Shown here in pieces: positions 26,814 through 35,787 of a stretch of 57,624 nucleotides of DNA. The DNA is from Rhodospirillales bacterium. Lineage in GTDB: Bacteria > Pseudomonadota > Alphaproteobacteria > Rhodospirillales > Shumkoniaceae. The DNA is taken from contig JADHSV010000017.1 in assembly GCA_016776725.1 (NCBI GenBank), positions 1 to 57,624 of the forward strand. Direction: 5' to 3'. The position numbers and the translations under genes are program-made. The notes under the pieces are model-generated. The model saw only the letters and a list, made by a program, of their open reading frames with translations. It was not told the origin of the DNA and ran no database searches. Position 1 is the stretch's first letter. The number at the start of each line of letters is the position of its first letter.

Positions 26814-28835
26814 GTGAGGCCGACTAAATTAACCGACGTCGATGTTCTACTAGGGGATCACGACCAAAACTCGTTGTCCATTCTGCGTGCGGTTCTCGGA
26901 AACAGCGGTTTTCGGAACATGCAGGTGGGGCGGACCCTTGACGAGGTGCGCGAAAACGTCGCCAACGAACTGCCCGATCTGCTGATTTGCGACTACGATC
27001 TTCCCGGCGGCGACTTTTTCGAATTTGTTCACGGCATCCGGCACAACGAAATCGGGCGAAATCCGTTCCTTGCCATCATCGCCGTCACACGCAACCCCAG
27101 CCCCGAGATTGTCCGGCGGATCAGCGAATGCGGAGCCGATCATCTGATCGTAAAACCGTTCTCGACGGCCCAGATGATGGACCGCATCCGGCACCTGATC
27201 GAGGCCCGCAAGCTGTTCGTGGTGACCAGCGACTATATCGGCCCCGATCGGCGCGATGATGTCGAGCGGGGTTCCGAAGTTACGCGCATGAACGTGCCCA
27301 ACACGCTGAAGGCCAAGGTCGTCGGCAAGGCCAGCGAAGCGGATATTCAACGCGCCATCGATCTCGCCGTTGCCGAAGTGAATGTCCAGAAGCTGGAACG
27401 CTACGACGATGAAATCGCGTTCCTGGTGGCTAAAATCGTTCCGTCGCTAATGAAAGGCTCCATCGACGAAACCGTCTTGGAGTTTTTGAAGCGTCTTCTC
27501 TATGTGGCGGGCGATGCCAGCCGCCGTCTGGTCGGCACCGGCTACGCCCATGTGTCCGACTTGTGTCAGGCGTTGCACTCGGTCACCAATACAGTCGTAT
27601 CCGAGCATCAAAGTGCCAATCCGCGCGACGTTCAGGTTCTTGGGTTGCTGGCGCAGGCCATCAAGGCCGGATTCGGCGCCAGCGAAGATATGATCGCCAC
27701 GGCACACGAAATTTCAAACGAGGCCCTTTCGCGGTTCCATCAGGTTCAGACCGAAAGGGCGGCCGAAACCGATGTTCCCAGAGTTTCCCCGGCTGCCGTC
27801 AGCGAGCCTCCCGTTGTTGCCGTTGTCAGCGGCATCGAGGAGCGGAAACCTGCGGCCAAGGCGGCGCCTCCCGTTGCAAAGCCACAGCCCGTGGCGCCCG
27901 CCGCGCCCGCTACGCCCGCCGCATCCGCTGCGCCCACCGCTTCCGGCGAAGGAAGCGCCGCCGGTTTGGATGCCGCCGCACCCCAGCCCACGGGCGACGA
28001 TGGCAGCGGCGATTTCAATACCGTGTTTGTCAATTGTCTGTGCGACTTCATTCACCAGCATCTGGCTCCGTGGGAGGTCCATGGCGTGACCTCCGAGCCG
28101 ACCCCGTTCCTGCTGTCGGCCGGGTTCAGGGAAAGTCTGCTGGAGGTGATCCGAAAATACGTCGCCAACGTTATTCCGAATAACCGGCGAATGGTCGTTC
28201 TCGCCGGGAATCTGAACAGGGACGACATTAGGCCGGAAATTTTCCTTACCATGTTCAAGGACTCGCCAAAAGAAAACGTGCCGCGCTTTTTGTGGAATAA
28301 TTGGTGGGAAGAAATTCAAAACGTCCTGACGTCGGAAAAGCCGGGCTTTGGCGTCAGCAAGGCGGTGGTCGAGGATGCGTCGAAGATTTGGGACATCATT
28401 ACCAAAGGCGCGTTGGACGACAATTACGACCCGCCGCTGGTTACCGATATTCCGGTCATTCAGGCCCTTTTCGATTTCGGTCACGAGGAAGTTCGCGGGG
28501 TGATGCGTGGCGCGCAGCAGGTTTTGCGCCACGAGGCCGACGAGATTACGGATATCGGGGCTTCGCGAAACTATTTCCTGTCTCAGATCGACTCCTTGCC
28601 GGTATTTTGCGGCGAATGGCTCGCTCTTTGGGCCTATTACACCCAGTCCAAGGAATTCGACCCGACCATCCAGAAGTCGTTTGCAGCCAGTACCGGGCGG
28701 ACGGCAAAGGAACGCCGGGCGGTGCTGCCGTATTATTTGCGCTGGGCCCCCGATTTGACCCGCGTAAACCTGGACCCGGAGGAAGAAGAGCCGGAAAACG
28801 GCAAAAAAGGCGCAGCCAACAGCTCGCAGGAATAA
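26814..28835 (+). CDS. large response-regulator-like protein with unknown output domains
   Basis: This 673-residue protein starts with GTG at 26814 behind GAGGGGAA. Residues 8-125 form an intact receiver domain: acidic GDHDQ near 15-17, phospho-acceptor Asp60 in LLICDYDLPGGD, Thr92 and Lys114 in LIVKPFS. A YIGPDRR motif follows at about 140. A helical region covers about 155-310, then an Ala/Pro-rich linker (about 340-390) and a C-terminal region (about 395-655) that I do not recognise. No DNA-binding or enzymatic motif was seen. No kinase gene is adjacent. It is likely a phospho-signal adaptor. Confidence 0.75.
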   Translation: MRPTKLTDVDVLLGDHDQNSLSILRAVLGNSGFRNMQVGRTLDEVRENVANELPDLLICDYDLPGGDFFEFVHGIRHNEIGRNPFLAIIAVTRNPSPEIVRRISECGADHLIVKPFSTAQMMDRIRHLIEARKLFVVTSDYIGPDRRDDVERGSEVTRMNVPNTLKAKVVGKASEADIQRAIDLAVAEVNVQKLERYDDEIAFLVAKIVPSLMKGSIDETVLEFLKRLLYVAGDASRRLVGTGYAHVSDLCQALHSVTNTVVSEHQSANPRDVQVLGLLAQAIKAGFGASEDMIATAHEISNEALSRFHQVQTERAAETDVPRVSPAAVSEPPVVAVVSGIEERKPAAKAAPPVAKPQPVAPAAPATPAASAAPTASGEGSAAGLDAAAPQPTGDDGSGDFNTVFVNCLCDFIHQHLAPWEVHGVTSEPTPFLLSAGFRESLLEVIRKYVANVIPNNRRMVVLAGNLNRDDIRPEIFLTMFKDSPKENVPRFLWNNWWEEIQNVLTSEKPGFGVSKAVVEDASKIWDIITKGALDDNYDPPLVTDIPVIQALFDFGHEEVRGVMRGAQQVLRHEADEITDIGASRNYFLSQIDSLPVFCGEWLALWAYYTQSKEFDPTIQKSFAASTGRTAKERRAVLPYYLRWAPDLTRVNLDPEEEEPENGKKGAANSSQE

Positions 28836-28866
28836 CGGCAGCCGGTTCGATCGTCCAAGAACGTAT

Positions 28867-29499
28867 TCACGAATTGGCGGGATGCGCGTTTCGCCGTCCG
28901 GCGGCCTTGCGTTTGATGCGCCTGAAGATGCGCCACGCCAATAGCGCGCCCAGCACCGCGGCATAGATCAAGGGCTCGCGAACGTCGGCCTTGACCATCA
29001 TGTAAAAATGAACGACGCCCAGAATGCCTGCCGCATAAACCAGCCGGTGCAGGCGTTGCCAGACCTTGCCTCCCAAACGCTTCATCCAGCCTTTCGTCGA
29101 TGTCACGGCCAGCGGAACCAGCATGGCAAACGAAATCATACCCACCGTGATGAAGTTGCGTTTGACGATGTCTGACCAAATGGCGGCCAGGTCGAAAAAC
29201 TGGTCAAGCGCCACGTAGCTGGTCAGGTGAAGGAAAATGTAGAAAAAGGTGTACAGCCCGATCATGCGGCGAAAACGCGCCACAACGGAAAGGCCCAACA
29301 TCTCGCGCAACGGGGTAACGGCCAGCGCCACCAGCAAAAAGCGCAGACCCCAATCGCCGAAATAACGATTGGTTGCCTCAATGGGGTTGGCTCCCAGCCC
29401 ACCGGAAACCGCCAGCCACGCAAACCAGAAAACGGGGCCGAGGCACAGTACGAACACGGCTGGCTTGGCCACCCGTCTAATTATCTTTTCACGGGACAT
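28867..29499 (-). CDS. msrQ: MsrQ haem-binding membrane subunit of the methionine sulfoxide reductase system
   Basis: This 210-residue inner-membrane b-type cytochrome is of the MsrQ/YedZ family and passes quinol electrons to MsrP in the periplasm. About six helices and the ferric-reductase-like segments LYTFFYIFLHLTSYVALD and RLHRLVYAAGILGVVHFYMM with haem-ligand histidines are visible. It follows msrP in the leftward operon. Its start is unusual: the first 27 bp are preceded by a near-copy (29504-29530) that encodes a 9-residue mini-ORF ending one base before this ATG. Confidence 0.92.
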   Translation of the reverse strand: MSREKIIRRVAKPAVFVLCLGPVFWFAWLAVSGGLGANPIEATNRYFGDWGLRFLLVALAVTPLREMLGLSVVARFRRMIGLYTFFYIFLHLTSYVALDQFFDLAAIWSDIVKRNFITVGMISFAMLVPLAVTSTKGWMKRLGGKVWQRLHRLVYAAGILGVVHFYMMVKADVREPLIYAAVLGALLAWRIFRRIKRKAAGRRNAHPANS

Positions 29500-29530
29500 C
29501 CTACCGTCTGATCATCTTTTCGCGAGACAT
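29473..29530 (-). repeat. tandem near-duplication of the msrQ start with a 9-codon mini-ORF
   Basis: Bases 29473-29499 and 29504-29530 are similar 27-bp units with a 31-bp period. The downstream unit encodes MSREKIIRR, the true msrQ start; the upstream one encodes MSREKMIRR followed by TAG at 29503-29501. The mini-ORF begins 3 nt after the msrP stop and its stop lies one base before the msrQ ATG. Because 31 is not a multiple of three, the copies are in different frames. Confidence 0.8.
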
Positions 29531-29533
29531 GCT

Positions 29534-30484
29534 CTAATAGTATTTCTTCAAATCGAGCCCGGAGTAAAGAGCGGCGACCTCGTCAGCATACCCGTTAAAC
29601 ATTAACGTTTCGCGTTTGAAGAACTCACCGATGCGCCGTTCCTTGGCTTGGCTCCAGCGCGGGTGGTCCACCTGCGGATTGACGTTGGCATAAAAGCCGT
29701 ATTCGTGGGCTGCCTGCTGGTTCCAGGTGCACGGCGGTTCTTTCTCGGTAAAGGTGATCTTGACGATGGATTTGATGGACTTGAAGCCGTACTTCCAGGG
29801 AAGAACGAGGCGAATGGGCGCGCCGTTCTGGTTCAAAAGCTCCTCGCCGTACAGGCCCACCGTCAACAGCGACAGCGGATTCATGGCTTCGTCCATGCGC
29901 AGGCCCTCAACATAGGGCCACGGCAGGATGGGACGTTTCTGGCCTGGCATTTCTTCAGGCCGCACGATGGTCTCGAAGGCCACAAACTTGGCCTTTGACG
30001 TGGGCTCAAAGCGTTTGATCACGTCGCCCAGCGGAACGCCGACCCAGGGAACCACCATGGACCATGCCTCGACGCAGCGCAGCCGGTAGATGCGCTCTTC
30101 AAGCTGGTGGGGCTTGATGACGTCCTCGAAGGCATAGGTTCCGGGTTTTTCGCATTTGCCGGCGATTTCCACGGTCCATGGCTTGGCCTTGAAGGCCTCC
30201 GAGTTCTTGACCGGATCGTTCTTGTCGGTGCCGAATTCATAAAAATTGTTGTAGCTGGTGACCGACATGAACGAGGTTTGTTCCTCGGCGGTGGCAAAGT
30301 TGCCCTTGACGATGCCGTCCAGTTTGCGCCCGGCCAAGGCCTCGCTTGGCAGCAACTGGCCCGCAGCCAGCCCCACGCCGGCCACAGCGGCGGTTTTCAG
30401 GAATTTTCGGCGGTTGAGGAATACGGACTTCGGCGTGATTTCCGAAGACTTGATGTCGGATGGCTTGGCAATGCGGATCAGCAT
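29534..30484 (-). CDS. msrP: MsrP periplasmic molybdopterin methionine sulfoxide reductase
   Basis: This 316-residue MsrP/YedY enzyme repairs oxidised methionines in periplasmic proteins using a molybdopterin cofactor. A twin-arginine signal ([15 protein letters not shown], about 24-38) directs folded export. The cofactor cysteine lies in [15 protein letters not shown], and [15 protein letters not shown] and a late NPQVDHPRW segment are typical. Length is normal. msrQ follows directly, and a YHS-domain protein gene lies 33 bp upstream in the same direction. Confidence 0.95.
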   Translation of the reverse strand: MLIRIAKPSDIKSSEITPKSVFLNRRKFLKTAAVAGVGLAAGQLLPSEALAGRKLDGIVKGNFATAEEQTSFMSVTSYNNFYEFGTDKNDPVKNSEAFKAKPWTVEIAGKCEKPGTYAFEDVIKPHQLEERIYRLRCVEAWSMVVPWVGVPLGDVIKRFEPTSKAKFVAFETIVRPEEMPGQKRPILPWPYVEGLRMDEAMNPLSLLTVGLYGEELLNQNGAPIRLVLPWKYGFKSIKSIVKITFTEKEPPCTWNQQAAHEYGFYANVNPQVDHPRWSQAKERRIGEFFKRETLMFNGYADEVAALYSGLDLKKYY

Positions 30485-30517
30485 ATTCGTCCCTCCTCCT
30501 AAATCATGGCGTAGAAA

Positions 30518-31018
30518 CTACTTCGCGAGTTTGGCCTCGATCTTTGGCCAGTTGGCTTCACCTTTGGCAATATTGCCCGGAATGTCGCCCGCCCATGTGG
30601 TTTGCACCGACTTAGAATAGTTGAGGTACAATTTGCCGTTTTCAATGTGCCAGGCGTCGGGATCGATTTTCGCCGAATATCCCTGCGAAACGGCCCAAGC
30701 GCAATAGCCGCCGAACTGCGGGGCATACTTTTCGGGCATGGCGGCGAAGGCTTCGCGGTTTTCGGCGCTGGCGAATTTCCAGGTTGCGCCCTTCCATTCC
30801 AGCGAATGATCGCCCGAACCCATTATGGGCTTGCCAGCCTTGAAATAGGCAACCGGGTCGTAGCCTTTGATGGCCGAACCCCATGACGAATAAACCAATT
30901 CGCCTGCCTTGGCGGGCCAGGCACCGCCGATGGCGGCCACGAAAATGGCGGCGGCAATAAGAAGCACTGCACCCAATGCTAAACGGCTGTTTTCACATTT
31001 AACCTCTTGCGCGACCAT
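30518..31018 (-). CDS. exported YHS-domain protein
   Basis: This 166-residue protein has an N-terminal hydrophobic signal or anchor (LGAVLLIAAAIFVAAIGGAW) and a YHS domain with GYDPVAYFKAGKPIMGSGDH, WKGATWKFASAENREAFAA and PQFGGYCAWAV. YHS domains bind metals or are found in metal-handling proteins. The ATG at 31018 is chosen because GGAGAG lies at good distance; the longer frame has no matching homology. It lies upstream of msrP and may be co-transcribed, suggesting a periplasmic redox or metal role. Confidence 0.82.
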   Translation of the reverse strand: MVAQEVKCENSRLALGAVLLIAAAIFVAAIGGAWPAKAGELVYSSWGSAIKGYDPVAYFKAGKPIMGSGDHSLEWKGATWKFASAENREAFAAMPEKYAPQFGGYCAWAVSQGYSAKIDPDAWHIENGKLYLNYSKSVQTTWAGDIPGNIAKGEANWPKIEAKLAK

Positions 31019-31212
31019 CGAAATCTCTCCGGCCCTGAAAGGCCCCATTTCTCGCGGACAATCTTCTGGGTCGCCCGACCCACGGACTGACCCCATGCAC
31101 CCCTTAGATAGGAAGGCCTCCTGGTCCCGTCGAATAACAAGGGCGTGAGCCGTTGCCAAAAGGCCGCGGCTTTTCTATGGTTGTTGCGGGCGCATCGGGT
31201 AGGGGCGTTTTT

Positions 31213-31859
31213 ATGCGGGTTTTGTACCACCTCTGGCTTTCGCCGTTTTGCCGCAAGGTGCGAATAGTTCTTCACGAGAAAAAAATCGAGTTTGAAATGC
31301 GCGCCGAACAGGTGTGGGAGCGGCGCGAGGCCTTTCTCGCGCTTAATCCGGCGGGCGAGGTTCCGGTGCTGGTGGAACCCGATGGCACCACCCTTTCGGG
31401 CAGCCTGATTATTTGCGAATGCCTTGACGAGATCAATCCCGAGCCGCCGTTGCTGGGCTCGCATCCGTTCCAGCGGGCCGAGGTGCGCAGGCTGGTATTG
31501 TGGTTCGATGCCAAGTTCAACCGCGAGGTTACGGAAAACCTCGTGGGTGAAAAAATCACCAAGCGGTTTCTGGGGTTGGGGCAGCCCGATTCGGGCGCCA
31601 TCCGCGCGGGCCACGCCAATATCCATACCCATCTGGACTACATCGCCTTTTTGATCGGGCAGCGCAAATGGCTGGCCGGCGACTTTTTCTCGTTGGCCGA
31701 TGTGACGGCGGCGGCGCACTTGTCGTGCGTGGATTATGTGGGCGACGTTCCATGGGACGATCACGAGGACGCCAAGGACTGGTATGCGCGGGTTAAATCC
31801 CGGCCCAGTTTCCGCCCGCTTCTGGCCGACAATATCCCCGGCGCACCCCCGCCCAAGCA

Positions 31860-31881
<22 letters not shown>
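31213..31881 (+). CDS. glutathione S-transferase family protein
   Basis: This 222-residue protein has a thioredoxin-like N-terminal domain (YHLWLSPFCRKVRIVLHEK, EVPVLVEPDG, the SGSLIICECLDE helix) and an all-helical C-terminal GST domain (WLAGDFFSLADVTAAAHL). The ATG at 31213 is preferred over the longer frame because the fold begins there. Its 3' end overlaps the convergent pspF gene by 22 bp. Substrates of this GST group cannot be told from sequence. Confidence 0.88.
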
Positions 31882-32879
<998 letters not shown>

Positions 32880-32943
32880 TCGCGATGGATACCATAAAAT
32901 AGTGAAAAAAGCTAATAAATGGTATTTAGTGAATTAAATTTGC

Positions 32944-33027
32944 CAGGCTAATTGACGCACTTTCGTTTGTTTTCAATTGATTAGGCGTTTGGCACGGCAT
33001 CTGCAAAGTATCAGGCTAATTGAAGCA
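32944..33027. repeat. 16-bp direct repeats flanking the pspA promoter
   Basis: CAGGCTAATTGA(C/A)GCA occurs at 32944-32959 and 33012-33027, one mismatch, 68 bp apart. The first copy is upstream of the sigma-54 promoter in the region expected for PspF enhancer binding; the second lies at about the transcription start. Their role is inferred only. Confidence 0.5.
32990..33005 (+). promoter_or_regulatory. sigma-54 promoter of the psp operon
   Basis: TGGCAC at 32990-32995 and CTGCA at 33001-33005 match the -24/-12 consensus with GG and GC dinucleotides spaced as required (12 bp between their first bases). It points toward pspA, 49 bp upstream of its ATG, and sits beside pspF, which encodes the cognate activator. 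Confidence 0.88.
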
Positions 33028-33053
33028 ACTGAAAATCACAGGAACACAGCACC

Positions 33054-33737
33054 ATGGGTATTTTCTCGCGTCTTTCCGACATCGTGAATTCCAACGTCAA
33101 CGCCATTCTGGACGGCGCCGAAGATCCGGAAAAGATCATCCGGCTGATCATTCAGGAAATGGAAGAGACGCTGGTCGAGGTGCGGGCCACCGCCGCCCAG
33201 ACCATTGCCGAGCGCAAGGACATTCAGCGAAGCCTCCGGCGTTATGAAGACGCCCAGGCCGAATGGGACCGCAAGGCCGAGGTGGCGCTCATGAAGGGCC
33301 GCGAAGACCTGTCCAAAGCGGCGCTGGTTGAAAAGTCCAAGCTGCGCGAAACGGCTGCCGCCTTGAAGGCCGAACTGGACGAACTGGATGCAGCACTTGC
33401 TCACGGCGAAGCCGATATCGTCAAGTTGCAGGACAAGCTGAAAGAGGCGAAGGTCAAGCAAAAGGCCATCAAGGCCCGCCACGAAACTGCCACGTCGCGC
33501 CTGAAAGTTCGCCGCAGACTGTACGACGGACGGGTCGAGGATGCCTTCGCGCGTTTCGACAAAATGGAAAAGCGTCTTGACGAAACCGAAAGCGAAGTGG
33601 AGGCTTTCGATCTTGGACGTGGCAAAACCTTGACCGAGGAGATCGCCGAACTTGAAACCGAAAGCGCCGTCGAGCAGGAACTTGCCGCCCTTAAGGCCCG
33701 CATGGCCAAGGGTAGCGCGAAGAAGACCAAAGAGTAA
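33054..33737 (+). CDS. pspA: PspA phage shock protein A
   Basis: This 227-residue peripheral membrane protein is almost wholly coiled-coil, of the PspA/Vipp1 (ESCRT-III-like) family. The amphipathic N-terminus MGIFSRLSDIVNSNVNAIL and IIQEMEETLVEVRATAAQ are classic. It stabilises stressed membranes and inhibits PspF. It is first in the psp operon behind the sigma-54 promoter. The normal psp order pspA-pspB-pspC follows, with a possible mini-ORF in between. Confidence 0.96.
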   Translation: MGIFSRLSDIVNSNVNAILDGAEDPEKIIRLIIQEMEETLVEVRATAAQTIAERKDIQRSLRRYEDAQAEWDRKAEVALMKGREDLSKAALVEKSKLRETAAALKAELDELDAALAHGEADIVKLQDKLKEAKVKQKAIKARHETATSRLKVRRRLYDGRVEDAFARFDKMEKRLDETESEVEAFDLGRGKTLTEEIAELETESAVEQELAALKARMAKGSAKKTKE

Positions 33738-33758
33738 GTCTTCTTTGGGTGATGCGAA

Positions 33759-33833
33759 ATGGAACCACTGCTGACCCTCTTTCTGACCCTTGTGGAAGCG
33801 ATAATTCGATATGCCTTTCTTTGGATTTGTTGA
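33759..33833 (+). CDS. possible 24-residue hydrophobic mini-ORF between pspA and pspB
   Basis: An ATG at 33759, with GGGTGA seven bases ahead, opens a frame encoding MEPLLTLFLTLVEAIIRYAF plus LWIC, a short hydrophobic helix. It ends at TGA 33831-33833, overlapping the pspB start by 23 bp in another frame. It could be a small membrane peptide of the stress operon or a leader that couples pspB translation. It may also be chance, as no homologue is known to me. Confidence 0.35.
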   Translation: MEPLLTLFLTLVEAIIRYAFLWIC

Positions 33834-34044
33834 GACGCCGCTGATCATCTTTCTGGTGATCGTGGCACCGGTCTGGATCATCGCTCATTACACCATGCGC
33901 TGGCGATCGGCCAAGACGCTGACCTCGGGTGACGAGCAGATCCTGACCGAGTTGTGGGAGAGCGTGCCCAAGATGGAAAGCCGCATCAAGAATTTGGAGC
34001 GGATTTTGGACGCCGAAGTCCCCGATTGGAGAGAACAGTTATGA
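33811..34044 (+). CDS. pspB: PspB phage shock protein B
   Basis: This 77-residue protein has one N-terminal transmembrane helix (PLIIFLVIVAPVWIIAHYTM) and a cytosolic helical tail ending ERILDAEVPDWREQL, matching PspB. With PspC it relays membrane stress to PspA. The start at 33811 (MPFFGFVETP) fits the family; its nearest Shine-Dalgarno-like GGAAG lies rather far away. It overlaps the first pspC gene by 4 bp. Confidence 0.92.
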   Translation: MPFFGFVETPLIIFLVIVAPVWIIAHYTMRWRSAKTLTSGDEQILTELWESVPKMESRIKNLERILDAEVPDWREQL

Positions 34045-34277
34045 TGCGCCACGAGTTTCACGAGACCTTTTCACGAATTCGCCGGTTCCGTCCGCGTGCC
34101 GACGCCGTATTCCTGGGCGTGTGCGCCGACATCGCCACGCGCTTCGGCATTAGCCCGTGGTGGGTCCGGGCCGGTGTGCTGGTGTGCTTTTTTTCGGCCC
34201 CGATTCTGACCATCGCGGGGTATTTGGTGGCCGCCGCGTTGATCGCGCGCAATCCCGCCTGGAGATTTCGGGCATGA
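34041..34277 (+). CDS. small PspC-domain protein
   Basis: This 78-residue protein consists almost only of a PspC domain: RADAVFLGVCADIATRFGIS followed by a membrane stretch WWVRAGVLVCFFSAPILTI. The ATG at 34041 overlaps the pspB stop. It is followed by a second, larger PspC-domain gene with another 4-bp overlap. Two adjacent PspC domains of different length suggest a duplication, one of which may act as an adaptor. Confidence 0.85.
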   Translation: MMRHEFHETFSRIRRFRPRADAVFLGVCADIATRFGISPWWVRAGVLVCFFSAPILTIAGYLVAAALIARNPAWRFRA

Positions 34278-34819
34278 AAAAGCGTGAGGATAAGTGGCGG
34301 CGTAAGCAGGAAAAGTGGGAACGCAAATCCAGCAAGTGGCGTTGCGGTCCCATGGGTGGCGGCATGGGTGGTTCTTGGGGCGGTTCTTGGCGCGGACCAC
34401 GGGGCTGGCGTGCCCCGTTCTGGGACGAGCCCGCCACGGAAGGCGGGCGGCCCAGCCCCAACCGGCTGTACCGCAATCTCGATACCGCCATGCTGAAGGG
34501 CGTGTGCGCGGGCATCGCCGATTATTTCGGCGTCGATTCGTTGGTGGTTCGCGCCGGTGCACTGGTGTCGCTGTTCGCATTCACCCTTCCCACCATCATC
34601 GTTTACGTGGTGCTGACCAAGGTGGTACCGCCGCGTCCCGCCGATTTGTATGAAACCCCCGGCGAGGAAGCCTTCTGGACCCGCGTGCGCGTGGAACCGA
34701 CGGGAACCGTTGCCACTCTGCGCCACCGCTTCCGCGAAATGGAAAAACGCCTACGCGACGTCGAAACCTTCGTAACCTCCCCCAAATTCCGCCTCAACCG
34801 TGAAATCAACGACCTGTAG
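34274..34819 (+). CDS. pspC: PspC phage shock protein C
   Basis: This 181-residue protein has a charged N-terminal segment (MKKREDKWRRKQEKWERK), a Gly/Trp-rich stretch, then a PspC domain (TAMLKGVCAGIADYFGVDS) with a transmembrane helix (LVSLFAFTLPTIIVYVVLTK) and a cytosolic helical tail. It is the last gene of the psp operon, overlapping the previous one by 4 bp. The basic and glycine-rich N-terminus is unusual for PspC and might contact membrane or nucleic acid. Confidence 0.9.
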   Translation: MKKREDKWRRKQEKWERKSSKWRCGPMGGGMGGSWGGSWRGPRGWRAPFWDEPATEGGRPSPNRLYRNLDTAMLKGVCAGIADYFGVDSLVVRAGALVSLFAFTLPTIIVYVVLTKVVPPRPADLYETPGEEAFWTRVRVEPTGTVATLRHRFREMEKRLRDVETFVTSPKFRLNREINDL

Positions 34820-34944
34820 AAATTTTGGCCTCGGGCGAGCGTGATAATTAGGGATTTGGTCCTCCTTCCAATCGGTTCGGTGGCGACATAGACTCCCGCC
34901 GAACGGGCCGCCTGGATCGGGTCGCGCCGCCGGAGGGAAAGTCG

Positions 34945-35787
34945 TTGAATCCTTTGCTGTTATCGAGAGACCGGTTGCGCGAGGGTGCGCGAATCGGATT
35001 CGAGTTTGTGGCCGACATGGACGCCATAACGGACCGGTTCGTGGAAGATTTCTTTTCCGAATTCGCGGCGGCAAAGAAGGCCGGGCGCGACAAGGTTGTT
35101 TTCATTCTTCCGGTGGGGCCGGTCGGCCAGTACGACGTCATTGCGCAAAGATGTAACCGCAAAAATTTCAGCTTGCGCGATCTGGTGGTCATTAACATGG
35201 ACGAATACCTTACGTCCGAAACCGGCGGCTTCATTGCCGATGACGACCAGTTGAGCTTCCATGGCCACATGGAGGATCATTTCTACGGCCTGCTTGATCC
35301 GGCCCTGGCCCCGCCACCGGAACAACGCATTTTCCCCGACCCCCATGATATCGAAAACGTGCCCGAGGCGTTGCGGCGCTACGGCGGAACCGACGTGTGT
35401 TTCGGCGGCATCGGCATTACCGGGCATGTGGCCTTTAACGATCCGCCGGAACCGGGCGAGACGTGTTCGGACGAGGAATTTGCGAACCTGCCCAGCCGCG
35501 TGGTGCGGCTGTCGCGCGAGACGCGCCTGATCAATTCGGTGACCACGTCTGGCGGAAATGTGGAACGCATTCCCGAATTCGCGGTCACCGTGGGCATGAA
35601 GGAGATTCTGGAAAGCCGCAAGGTGCGTATTTACATGAACCGCCCGTGGCAGGCCGCCATGGCGCGCAAAATTTTGCACGGCCCCATGACCGCGCAAGTC
35701 CCGGCGTCGCTGCTGCAAAACCACGACGACGTCTATTTCGTGCTGTCTGAAATTGTAGGCGAATTGCCGCAGCCCCGGTTACGCTGA
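34945..35787 (+). CDS. NagB/glucosamine-6-phosphate deaminase-like protein with altered active site
   Basis: This 280-residue protein has the NagB sugar-phosphate isomerase fold: LPVGPVGQYDVI, the conserved aspartate in VVINMDEYLT (Asp86) and the GIGITGHVAFNDPPEPGE loop. In E. coli NagB the loop carries Asp141-His143-Glu148; here the aligned residues are Thr159-His161-Asp166, so the ring-opening triad is changed. TTG at 34945 is taken as start because CGGAGGG lies seven bases ahead. It heads the glycoside cluster and shares one base with the next gene. True deamination of GlcN6P is doubtful. Confidence 0.8.
   Translation: MNPLLLSRDRLREGARIGFEFVADMDAITDRFVEDFFSEFAAAKKAGRDKVVFILPVGPVGQYDVIAQRCNRKNFSLRDLVVINMDEYLTSETGGFIADDDQLSFHGHMEDHFYGLLDPALAPPPEQRIFPDPHDIENVPEALRRYGGTDVCFGGIGITGHVAFNDPPEPGETCSDEEFANLPSRVVRLSRETRLINSVTTSGGNVERIPEFAVTVGMKEILESRKVRIYMNRPWQAAMARKILHGPMTAQVPASLLQNHDDVYFVLSEIVGELPQPRLR

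Noticed and set aside
29530-29540. ACATGCTCTA next to msrP resembles the end of the 35-297 repeat
   Set aside because: It is the msrP stop followed by the duplicated msrQ ATG (TAG-AGC-ATG); no further similarity to the repeat extends from it.
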